DNA of 11,093 nt from Candidatus Rokuibacteriota bacterium. GTDB lineage: Bacteria; Methylomirabilota; Methylomirabilia; Rokubacteriales; CSP1-6. The DNA is taken from positions 1 through 11,093 of the forward strand of contig QHRT01000130.1 in NCBI GenBank assembly GCA_003220195.1. The letters run 5' to 3'. Shown piece by piece: positions 5,380 through 11,093 of the stretch. A program made the position numbers and the translations under genes. The notes under the pieces were generated by a model that ran no database searches, was not told where the DNA came from, and saw only the letters and a list, made by a program, of their open reading frames with translations. Within the stretch, counting starts at the first letter, position 1. Every line of letters begins with the position of its first letter.

Positions 5380-6723
5380 GTGGACGCCGGCGCCGCGCCG
5401 CGTGTGAGAGCCTGGCTGGAAGGGCGCGAGGCGGCCGGCGTCGGCCCACGCGTGGTGGAAGCCGCGCGACGGGCGCTGGCGACCGCCGGCGGCGTCGTCA
5501 CCGAGCGGCACGGCACGGTGGTGTGCTTCAGCGAGCGCCGACGCGTGCTCGAGCTGGATCGTCACGGCACGCTCCTGACCACGCTCTCGTGGCGAGACGA
5601 CGGAAGTCTGGACGAAGCGGCGGTGCGGCTCGGCGACCGATCGTGGATTCTCGTCGAGCCACGAGCGACGACCGAGTCCCCGTGGGGCGAGTGCGATCGT
5701 TTGTGGTGGGCCACCGCACCGCGACGAGAGTCGCGCGTCGCCGAGCCATCGAGCGTCATGACCGCGGTGGACTGGTCGCACGTCTCCGCGATCCCGACGG
5801 TCGCAACGCCAGCCCGCCTGCCGCCCGGCACGGGCAGCGCGGTGCTGAACCTGATCGCCACGCTGGCGCGGGACGCCGGTGGCGCCGGGCTCGTCTACCA
5901 AGGTCCCTATCCGGGCGAGCAGCTCTTCCTGACGCTCGTCGAGTCCTTCACGTACACGGCTGCCGAAGACCCTCTTGCGGCATTCGTTCGCGGGGAACTG
6001 CGATGGGTTCCGGCGCCGCACGAGCGGGTCTTCATCGAGGCCGACCTCCACGTGCAGCTTCGCGAGGGGGTCGATGCCGTGACGTGGCGCGGCCGCAAAT
6101 ATCATCGGGCGACGTGGCAATCCCTCGAGCGTTACGCCCCGCGTCGCGTGCACGACGTCGGCGATCGCGTTCGCTGCTCCATCTGGGCGCTCGGGCGACC
6201 GATCGAAGATCATCTCGAGCTGACGCGCGACGGCGAGCTCCACGCGGTGTTGCCGATCGTCTCTCGAGTCGAGCAGACACGGGACGTGACGTCGGCCGTC
6301 GTCGACGGCGTGCTCGCCGCGATTGCCGTGGCCAGCGCCCCGCCGCTCGCGGCGGCCATCGAGGACGCGGGCCGGCGACTTCACGTTACGTGGGGGCCGG
6401 TGGACCGGGATCTCGCGGCGATCGACGGGGACGCGATCCGCTTCGCGAGCTCACTCCGGGACGCCGCGGTCAGGGCCATCGCCGGCGCAGAGGATCGTGA
6501 AGCTCGCGTCGCCGCCGCGTTCGCGCTGCTCGGAGAGATGGCCGGGCTTCTCGGCGACGAGCTGCGCGCGCGGGCGCAGCGGACTCTCGCAGAGCTCCCG
6601 GAGGCCGAGCAGGCCGCGTTGCTGCGGGAATCGACCGGGCCTTCGCCGGAAACGGCGCGAGCGATCGGACGGGCGGTCGAAGCCCTGCTCGACGAGCTCG
6701 AGCGGCCTACGACACCGCCTTGA
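5380..6723 (+). CDS. hypothetical protein, function not recognised
   Basis: 447 residues from the GTG at 5380. The open frame continues upstream to 5134, but that part overlaps the amidase coding sequence antisense and is arginine-rich, so it is rejected; GTG at 5404 is a further in-frame alternative. No signal peptide or membrane segment is seen. Residues about 1-110 are mixed alpha/beta. A conserved-looking central block contains GSAVLNLIATLARDAG followed by GLVYQGPYPGEQLFLTL and SFTYTAAEDP (about residues 148-205). Another stretch holds WRGRKYHRATWQSLERY. The C-terminal third is Ala/Leu/Glu-rich and helical. I cannot assign a family or an enzyme motif. It is the only plus-strand gene in the window. 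Its last 17 bp overlap the end of the PqqD/M50-like gene tail to tail, so antisense interference is possible. Codon use resembles its neighbours. Confidence 0.75.
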   Translation: MDAGAAPRVRAWLEGREAAGVGPRVVEAARRALATAGGVVTERHGTVVCFSERRRVLELDRHGTLLTTLSWRDDGSLDEAAVRLGDRSWILVEPRATTESPWGECDRLWWATAPRRESRVAEPSSVMTAVDWSHVSAIPTVATPARLPPGTGSAVLNLIATLARDAGGAGLVYQGPYPGEQLFLTLVESFTYTAAEDPLAAFVRGELRWVPAPHERVFIEADLHVQLREGVDAVTWRGRKYHRATWQSLERYAPRRVHDVGDRVRCSIWALGRPIEDHLELTRDGELHAVLPIVSRVEQTRDVTSAVVDGVLAAIAVASAPPLAAAIEDAGRRLHVTWGPVDRDLAAIDGDAIRFASSLRDAAVRAIAGAEDREARVAAAFALLGEMAGLLGDELRARAQRTLAELPEAEQAALLRESTGPSPETARAIGRAVEALLDELERPTTPP

Positions 6724-7930
6724 ACACGAGCCAGACGTTGAAGGCGATGAACGCACCGATCGACGCCGTCGACAGCGCCACGTAACCGAGCCACATCGCC
6801 TTCTCGCGGTTCATCCGACCGAGCCCGCCGCCACGGAAGAGGCTCCGGATGTACGCGACCGCATCGTGCTTGAGCGTCGGCACACCGAGAAGGTCCACCA
6901 GGACGTGGTAGCCGTCCATTTCCATGAAGCAGAAGGGATAGAGCGCCAGCACGAACGCCTGCCACTGCACCATGCCCGACGCGGCCGCGAACGCCTGCGT
7001 GAAGCTCTGCGGCGAGCGCACCGCGAGAAGGAAGCAGAGCGAGCCCAGGACCAGATGGACCGCCGCGCCCGAGACCGCCGTCACGACGCGGGCGCGACGC
7101 GGCGCCATGAAGACGTCGGTGACGTCGACGTAGAAGGTCGGGATGAACCCGTGGAGCACCGTGAAGCCGAATTCCCGAACTCGCCGTCCGTAGTGAATCA
7201 ACGCCAGGCCGTGGACGATCTGATGCGCCGCCACCGTCGCGAAGAACAAGAGCTTGACCGCAAGCACCGCGGCGACCGGGTGCTCGCCGAAGCCCGCCGC
7301 GAAGATCTCGGCGTTCTTGATCACCGTCGCGCCGGCGACGAGGCCCGCGACAGCGAGGAGCAACGCGACCACCACGGCCGCCGGCGTGAAGATGAGCCAG
7401 CCGCCCCACCGATAGAGGCGAACGAAGATCGGATGGACGCGACGGCTCGAGACGGTCGCGCGCTCGAGCAGCACCAGCACGCTCTCGATCGCCTTCACGG
7501 CCGGCCGGCGCCGGTTGCGGGCGAGCACGCGACGCAGCCGTGAGGTCGGGGTCATCGTCAAGAGCTGCGCGCGCTGGAGCTTGCGAATCAGGTTCGGGAT
7601 GATCTCGAAGTCGAACTCGCCGTACGTGAGCACGTACGCCGTGGCCATTTCTTCGAGCGAGATGCTGCCGTCCATCTGCTCCCAGAGGAACCGTTCCGGA
7701 TCCGACAGGAGGAGAAACCGGTCGGTGTCGCGATTCTTGAGAATCCAGTTGCGCTGACCGGCCACCCGGGATTCGAGGTGCGCGAGCTCATAGGCTTCGT
7801 CCGTGACGCGTTGCGGCCGCGAGCCGAGGTACGCGAGCGCGCTCGGAATCTCGCGCACCTCGAACGCCTGATCGTCGCGTCGGACCAGGAGCTCGAGCTT
7901 CGCGCGGCGCGGCGCGACGGGCTGATTCAT
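6707..7930 (-). CDS. PqqD-like domain fused to M50-like (site-2 protease-like) membrane protein
   Basis: 407 residues. About 60-125 resembles a PqqD-type peptide-recognition domain (WILKNRDTDRFLLLSDPERF, then a helical stretch ending KLQRAQLLT). After a basic linker come about five hydrophobic segments (180-204, 220-246, 283-304, 322-338, 378-402). The segment that should hold the M50 zinc motif reads AAHQIVHGLALIHYGRR: His236 and His240 are kept but the catalytic Glu is Gln237. The downstream VDVTDVFMAPRRARVVTAVSGAAVH and MEMDGYHVLVDLL (Asp339) match the peptide-processing M50 relatives, including the third metal ligand. It may therefore bind zinc or a peptide without cutting it. The ATG at 7930 overlaps the stop of the cNMP gene (ATGA), with GGAG 8 nt upstream, so the two are probably coupled. 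Confidence 0.78.
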   Translation of the reverse strand: MNQPVAPRRAKLELLVRRDDQAFEVREIPSALAYLGSRPQRVTDEAYELAHLESRVAGQRNWILKNRDTDRFLLLSDPERFLWEQMDGSISLEEMATAYVLTYGEFDFEIIPNLIRKLQRAQLLTMTPTSRLRRVLARNRRRPAVKAIESVLVLLERATVSSRRVHPIFVRLYRWGGWLIFTPAAVVVALLLAVAGLVAGATVIKNAEIFAAGFGEHPVAAVLAVKLLFFATVAAHQIVHGLALIHYGRRVREFGFTVLHGFIPTFYVDVTDVFMAPRRARVVTAVSGAAVHLVLGSLCFLLAVRSPQSFTQAFAAASGMVQWQAFVLALYPFCFMEMDGYHVLVDLLGVPTLKHDAVAYIRSLFRGGGLGRMNREKAMWLGYVALSTASIGAFIAFNVWLVFKAVS

Positions 7931-8430
7931 CGAGTTTTCTCCACGTCGAGCCCGGTCGCCTCGAGACCCCAGCGCGTCACCTCGGCGACGAGGTTCCCGG
8001 ACTCGCGCAGCCGCTCGATGAAGACCAGCACCAGCGCGTGAAAGAACGCGGCCGCCGCCTCGGGATTCGTCTCGGTGAGCCGGTGGAGATTGTCGCTGTC
8101 GAGGACGAGCAGCGTGGTCTCGGTCTCCGCCGAGAGCGTCGCCGAGCGCGGGGAATGGGCGAAGAGCCCCATCTCGCCGAAACATTCACCCGGACCGATG
8201 CGCGCCAGCACTTGCTCCACGTTCCCCGTGATGGGTTTCGACACGACCATCGTGCCCTGATGGATGACGAACATCTCTTCGCCCGCGTCGTCCTGGCGGA
8301 ACAGGACCTCTCCGCGGCGCAGGGTGATCTCTCGCAGACGCCGGGCGAAGGCTTCAAGGTTCGCGGAGGCGACGTTCTGGAAGAGAGGCGCCGTCGCCAG
8401 GAACTTCGCGATTTCGGTCGCCGTCGACAC
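7927..8430 (-). CDS. cyclic nucleotide-binding domain protein
   Basis: 167 residues, a single CAP-type beta-roll (about 14-125) with a short helical C-terminus. The phosphate-binding cassette is recognisable: GECFGEMGLFAHSPRSATLSA, listed here as FGEMGL at 84-89 and PRSATL at 94-99, with the conserved Glu86 and Arg95 both present, so cAMP or cGMP binding is plausible. There is no helix-turn-helix DNA-binding domain, so it is not a CRP-type activator. It more likely acts as a cytoplasmic regulatory module for the PqqD/M50-like protein whose start codon overlaps its stop. The start is GTG at 8430, with only a weak purine stretch upstream, 18 bp after the small gene at 8449-8667. Confidence 0.88.
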   Translation of the reverse strand: MSTATEIAKFLATAPLFQNVASANLEAFARRLREITLRRGEVLFRQDDAGEEMFVIHQGTMVVSKPITGNVEQVLARIGPGECFGEMGLFAHSPRSATLSAETETTLLVLDSDNLHRLTETNPEAAAAFFHALVLVFIERLRESGNLVAEVTRWGLEATGLDVEKTR

Positions 8431-8448
8431 CGCCGCTCTACGCGGCCC

Positions 8449-8667
8449 CTACGTGGCCACGCGACGGATCAACGCGTTCCGCAGCGCGTGCGCGCGCTCG
8501 CTCGATGGGCTCCGCGCCAGCCGGGCGAGAGCCTGCTCGACGGTGGCTCGTTCCTCCGGCGTCAGCTCGTATTCGCCGAGCACGACGTCCGGAGCCCGCT
8601 GGAGATCCGCGAGGAAGTCAGGATCGATCATGACGCGCCCGACGAGTTCACGAAGGCCGCGAGCCAT
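8449..8667 (-). CDS. small protein resembling NHLP-clan RiPP precursor/leader peptides
   Basis: 72 residues, first gene of the three-gene operon. Residues 7-47 follow the pattern of NHLP-clan leader peptides (the Os1348/Franean1_4349 type): LVGRVMIDPDFLADL, then AP-VVL, then YELTPEERATVEQAL, that is a DPxF motif, a Pro-x-x-x-L turn and an LTxEE helix. The C-terminal 20 residues are basic and Ser/Ala/Arg-rich and would be the core if this is a precursor, but they contain no Cys and few Ser/Thr. The downstream PqqD-like domain is the usual recogniser of such leaders, which supports the reading. No modifying enzyme is present in the window. The ATG at 8667 has no Shine-Dalgarno sequence and lies 9 nt after an extended -10 box. 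It may instead be a non-precursor adaptor with the same fold. Confidence 0.6.
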   Translation of the reverse strand: MARGLRELVGRVMIDPDFLADLQRAPDVVLGEYELTPEERATVEQALARLARSPSSERAHALRNALIRRVAT

Positions 8668-8676
8668 TGCGCAGGG

Positions 8677-8685
8677 ATGATACCA
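8677..8685 (-). promoter_or_regulatory. extended -10 promoter of the three-gene operon
   Basis: Minus strand TGGTATCAT, that is TGn plus TATCAT (5 of 6), 9 nt before the ATG at 8667. No -35 box at 16-18 bp, consistent with an extended -10 promoter. Confidence 0.55.
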
Positions 8686-8782
8686 GAAGACGGGGGTCGC
8701 GATCGTTCGCGGATTGCGCGTCTCGTAAGGTATTGACCGTTCAAGCGCGCGCGACCCGCGATCAGTTCACCGCTGTCTCGGG

Positions 8783-8803
8783 GGGGGGCCGTCAAGGCCC
8801 CCC
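8783..8803 (-). terminator. GC-only hairpin after the lipoprotein gene
   Basis: GGGGGGCC / GGCCCCCC form an 8-bp stem around a 5-nt loop, 18 nt after the lipoprotein stop codon (8822-8824). A run of nine G on the plus strand (8780-8788) is part of it. No U-tract follows, so it is at best a weak or factor-assisted terminator separating the lipoprotein operon from the NHLP-like operon. Confidence 0.45.
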
Positions 8804-8821
8804 AAAGTCATCGATCGCCCT

Positions 8822-9439
8822 TCAGCGCATCGGCGCAGGCGGCGGTGGCGGCGGTGGCGGCGGCGGTCCCACCGGGGGAGGCATGGGCACGCTCGAAATC
8901 GGTGGCGGGGGTGGTGGCGCTCCGGGCGGCGGAGGCGGAACGCTGAGCGCCGGTCGCCCCGGTGGCGGCGCCACGGCGGCCGGCCGCGCTCCAGGAGGCA
9001 CCGGCACCTGGTTACCCTTGGCATACATGCACTGCACGTAGCCCGTGTCGTAGCGCTGTTGCACCCTGCGAGACGCGGTCGCGGAATTGCCGGCGCCGAC
9101 CGCGGTGCCGCCGAGCAGACCGACGCCGGCTCCGACCGCCGCACCGGTTCCCGGCCGACCCGCAACCGCGCCGATCGCGGCGCCAGCCGCCGCACCGACC
9201 GCAGTGCCGATGGCCGCGCCGCCAACGGCGCTCGTCGTCGCGGCGTGTCCGGTCGTGGTTCCCGCTGCCTGCGACGCGAACTGTCGGCAGATCGCGTCGT
9301 CCGACTGGAAGACCTCGAACGGCTTCCCGGTTCCCGGCAAGACCATGACGCTCGGACCGGTGGGAACCGTCGCGCAGGCCGTCAACAGGAGCGCGGTGCC
9401 GCCGGCGAGCAGCGCGGATCGGCCTTTGCGCACCATCAT
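8822..9439 (-). CDS. glycine-zipper lipoprotein with proline-rich tail
   Basis: 205 residues. A lipoprotein signal peptide ends in the lipobox LTAC (Cys22). Then comes a short globular part with DDAICRQFASQAAG, a Gly/Ala zipper of about 50 residues (about 68-120, repeated GxxxG/AxxxG such as AIGTAVGAAAGAAIG), the block RRVQQRYDTGYVQCMYAKGN, and a tail rich in proline including a run of ten. Glycine-zipper lipoproteins sit in the envelope, usually attached to the outer membrane, and this QQRYDxxYxQCMYxxG block is common in them; function unknown. The ATG at 9439 is preferred over 9436 because GAGG lies 5 nt upstream and it overlaps the previous stop as ATGA. It forms an operon with the exported protein upstream. 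Confidence 0.82.
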   Translation of the reverse strand: MMVRKGRSALLAGGTALLLTACATVPTGPSVMVLPGTGKPFEVFQSDDAICRQFASQAAGTTTGHAATTSAVGGAAIGTAVGAAAGAAIGAVAGRPGTGAAVGAGVGLLGGTAVGAGNSATASRRVQQRYDTGYVQCMYAKGNQVPVPPGARPAAVAPPPGRPALSVPPPPPGAPPPPPPISSVPMPPPVGPPPPPPPPPPAPMR

Positions 9440-9783
9440 TGCGACCTCGGCGGAACCGGCAGCCAATCTTCCGCGCACGTCTGGACGTTCGGGTAATAGG
9501 CCCTGGCGCTCGCGCAGTAATACCAGAATCCCTGCGCTGCGGGCGCCGACGGCGGCGGCGACTGCTGGACATACGCCGGAGGCTGTTCCACGACGACCGG
9601 CGGCGGCGCGTACGCGTACGGCGGCGGGTAGTACCAGTATGGCGGCCCCCACCACACCGGACCACCGATGATCACGCGAGGGCCGTGATGCCAGCCCCCG
9701 TGCCAGGCCGAGGCCTGCTGGGGCAGCGCGATGACGAGCAACGTCACGACCGAAAGCACCGACAGGATCGCGACCTTCTTCAT
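9436..9783 (-). CDS. small exported Trp/Tyr/Pro-rich protein
   Basis: 115 residues. A Sec signal peptide (residues 1-26, ending AQASA in type: QQASA before WHGG) gives a mature protein of about 90 residues. The mature start is His/Gly/Trp-rich. A WWGPPYWYYPPPYAYAPPP stretch follows, then a spacer rich in Pro/Gln, and the C-terminal motif FWYYCASARAYYPNVQTC with AEDWLPVPP. That WYYCxxxxxYYPxVxxCxxxWxxVPP pattern recurs in small exported proteins of Gram-negative bacteria; the two Cys probably form a disulfide. Function unknown, probably envelope. The ATG at 9783 has GGAGGA 7 nt upstream. The stop overlaps the lipoprotein start, so the pair is translationally coupled. Confidence 0.85.
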   Translation of the reverse strand: MKKVAILSVLSVVTLLVIALPQQASAWHGGWHHGPRVIIGGPVWWGPPYWYYPPPYAYAPPPVVVEQPPAYVQQSPPPSAPAAQGFWYYCASARAYYPNVQTCAEDWLPVPPRSQ

Positions 9784-9801
9784 GGAGCGCTCCTCCTCGT
9801 A

Positions 9802-9867
9802 TCAATGATGCCGGCCGGCCCAGAATCGATCGTACCGCCGGGGCCGGCGCTCGCGATTCGGAAACAT
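9802..9867 (-). CDS. possible 21-codon small ORF
   Basis: ATG at 9867, TGA at 9802-9804. The product is very basic and aromatic (RERRPRRYDRFW in the middle). There is no Shine-Dalgarno sequence and no family is recognisable. It lies between the amidohydrolase end and the exported-protein gene, so it could also be plain intergenic sequence. Listed so that the gap 9784-9883 is described; a GC palindrome near 9837-9850 lies in the same stretch. Confidence 0.15.
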   Translation of the reverse strand: MFPNRERRPRRYDRFWAGRHH

Positions 9868-9883
9868 GAGGTCGAGCTCACAT

Positions 9884-9931
9884 CTATTGGACGGGCGGGC
9901 AGTGCACCAAATTCAACGTCCGCGGCGTCAT
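9884..9931 (-). CDS. possible 15-codon small ORF after the amidohydrolase
   Basis: ATG at 9931 overlaps the amidohydrolase TGA as ATGA, and AGGAG lies 5 nt upstream of it, an ideal Shine-Dalgarno sequence. It encodes MTPRTLNLVHCPPVQ and stops with TAG at 9884-9886. No family is recognisable. The good ribosome site argues for translation; it could be a small peptide or the remaining 5' end of a lost gene. Confidence 0.35.
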   Translation of the reverse strand: MTPRTLNLVHCPPVQ

Positions 9932-11093
9932 CGTTTCTCCTCTCGGCGGAACAGATCCGCCTTCACTCCCGCCGCCTTGAACAGACGGTCGCGCGAGGCC
10001 CCCAGCTCCGCGCGTAGCTTGGGCAGGTCCACGTCCAGCAGCCGCCCCTGCCACTTGCGCACCTTGCCCGCGACGATCACGGTGTCGACGTTGGACCGCT
10101 CCATCAGCGTGACCACGGCGCCCGGCACGTGGTTGAGCGGGGCGACGTTGATGGCGTTGGCGTCGAGCAGCACGATGTCCGCTTCCTTGCCGGGAGTGAG
10201 CGAGCCGACCTTGCGATCGAGCTTGAGATCCTTCGCGCCCTGGAGCGTCGCGAAGCGGATGACGTCGCGCGACGTGAGCAGCTCTGGCAAATCTTGCCTG
10301 CCTTCGATCGCCATCTGGTTGACCAGGGCGCGCTGCAGCGTCATGGCCGAGCGCATCTGGGTAAAGAAGTCCGCCGTCATGGTGCATTCGACGTCCGTGC
10401 TGAGCGACGGCTCGATGCCCATCTCGAGCGTCTTCACAATCGGCGGCATGCCGTGGCGCATGGTCATCTCGATCGGAAAGGCGATCGACACACCGGCGCC
10501 GGCGTCCTTGGTCGCCTTCCAGCCCGTCTCGGAAATGCCGGTCATGTGGATGAACAGATTGTCCGCGCCGAACTTCCCGGCGGCAGCGAGCTTATCGAAC
10601 GTCTCGCTCATCCCGAGCGTGCCGACGATATGCGCCGCGATCGGCAGGTTGAGTCCGCGCCCGACCTCCCACGCCTTCTCGTGACCCGGCAGGTAGATCT
10701 CTCCGCCCATGATCATCGTGACGAGCTGATCGTCGGAGGAGAAGTACTGCTTCCTGATGCGCGCGGCGTCGCCCGGATACTTCGTCTTTTCACCGTGCCC
10801 TTCGAAGTAGCCGAAGGCGGCGCGGCGCCCCGCGTCCACGAGGCCCTTGATCGCGGCGTCGGAATGCTCCGGCGAGTGATGGATCTGCGAGATGTCGTGC
10901 ACGGTGGTGACGCCCGCGTCGAGCTGGCTCAACGAGCCGAACAGCTCGTTGATGAACACGTCCTCGGGCCGGTACACGCGGGCGAACTTGCCCAGGATGT
11001 AGTCGAAGTAGTTGACCGCGCCGTGCGGCTTGCCGTCGTTGGCCAGGAGGCCGTCGGCCAGGAAGCCGCGCAGCGCCGTCTCGAACTGATGGT
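9928..11093 (-). CDS. metal-dependent amidohydrolase, N-terminus outside the window
   Basis: 387 residues are visible; the frame is open to the right edge, so the GTG at 10977 is not the true start. The first complete codon is His in HQFETALRG, the place where amidohydrolases of the TRZ/ATZ/cytosine-deaminase group carry the first metal-binding His motif. Further putative ligands are His in LPIAAHIVGT and in LFIHMTG, and Asp in LSTDVECT. The C-terminal part (RFATLQGAKDLKLDRKVGSLTPGKEADIV, read in two pieces RFATLQGAKDL and GSLTPGKEADIVLLD) is the beta-sandwich closing the composite domain. It should hydrolyse a C-N bond in a small, probably cyclic, molecule; the substrate cannot be told. The C-terminal end is intact and overlaps a 15-codon ORF. 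Confidence 0.88.
   Translation of the reverse strand, partial: HQFETALRGFLADGLLANDGKPHGAVNYFDYILGKFARVYRPEDVFINELFGSLSQLDAGVTTVHDISQIHHSPEHSDAAIKGLVDAGRRAAFGYFEGHGEKTKYPGDAARIRKQYFSSDDQLVTMIMGGEIYLPGHEKAWEVGRGLNLPIAAHIVGTLGMSETFDKLAAAGKFGADNLFIHMTGISETGWKATKDAGAGVSIAFPIEMTMRHGMPPIVKTLEMGIEPSLSTDVECTMTADFFTQMRSAMTLQRALVNQMAIEGRQDLPELLTSRDVIRFATLQGAKDLKLDRKVGSLTPGKEADIVLLDANAINVAPLNHVPGAVVTLMERSNVDTVIVAGKVRKWQGRLLDVDLPKLRAELGASRDRLFKAAGVKADLFRREEKR

Noticed and set aside
7931..8185. Extended N-terminus of the PqqD/M50-like protein
   Set aside because: It would overlap the cNMP-binding gene over 85 codons in another frame; the ATG at 7930 has a Shine-Dalgarno sequence and the ATGA overlap.
8783..8803. 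Hairpin as a strong intrinsic terminator
   Set aside because: The stem is good but no U-tract follows on either strand, so only a weak terminator is claimed.
9440..9805. Longer version of the lipoprotein starting near 9805
   Set aside because: The extension overlaps the exported-protein gene in another frame; the lipobox signal peptide starts at 9439 with its own ribosome site.

Overview
The window is GC-rich chromosomal DNA, densely packed and mostly on the minus strand. I see no transposase, integrase, CRISPR or phage gene. Gene style (TonB-like protein with a proline-rich linker, type I-beta DAHP synthase, TVP38 protein, Pro/Gly-rich exported proteins, PqqD-M50 fusion) suits an Acidobacteriota-like soil bacterium, possibly Vicinamibacteria. 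That placement is an inference from gene style.

Layout. At 1-506 is the N-terminal part of threonyl-tRNA synthetase. Upstream of it are an inverted-repeat leader, tRNA-Val(GAC) with its own promoter, and a TonB-like protein (731-1828). At 1870-2886 is AroF (DAHP synthase). The 250 bp upstream of aroF hold a complete-looking ribosome-mediated attenuator. It has a promoter with a 17-bp spacer overlapping the previous gene's stop codon, a 25-residue leader peptide with the block AYFGFYFFAE, mutually exclusive GC stems, and an intrinsic terminator with a U-tract. This is the strongest find of the window. Next come a TVP38/TMEM64 membrane protein (3148-3873) and an amidase (3902-5308), the latter preceded by a 15-codon upstream ORF whose stop overlaps the amidase start.

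At 5360-5380 two overlapping -10 boxes fire in opposite directions. The only plus-strand gene (5380-6723, function not recognised) runs tail-to-tail into a three-gene minus operon. That operon encodes a 72-residue peptide resembling NHLP-clan RiPP leader peptides (8449-8667), a cyclic-nucleotide-binding domain protein (7927-8430) and a PqqD-like/M50-like membrane protein (6707-7930) whose HExxH motif reads HQxxH. Together they look like an unusual RiPP-like or signalling locus. A two-gene operon of exported proteins follows (8822-9783), then two tiny ORFs, and finally a metal-dependent amidohydrolase running off the right edge.

Recurring theme: five separate starts (tonB, the aroF leader peptide, the amidase upstream ORF, the 5380 gene and the small NHLP-like gene) lie only 8-10 nt downstream of a -10-like hexamer and lack a Shine-Dalgarno sequence. 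This predicts leaderless or near-leaderless mRNAs. Other genes (aroF, the M50-like gene, both exported-protein genes, the 15-codon ORF) have ordinary Shine-Dalgarno sequences, so two initiation modes seem to coexist.
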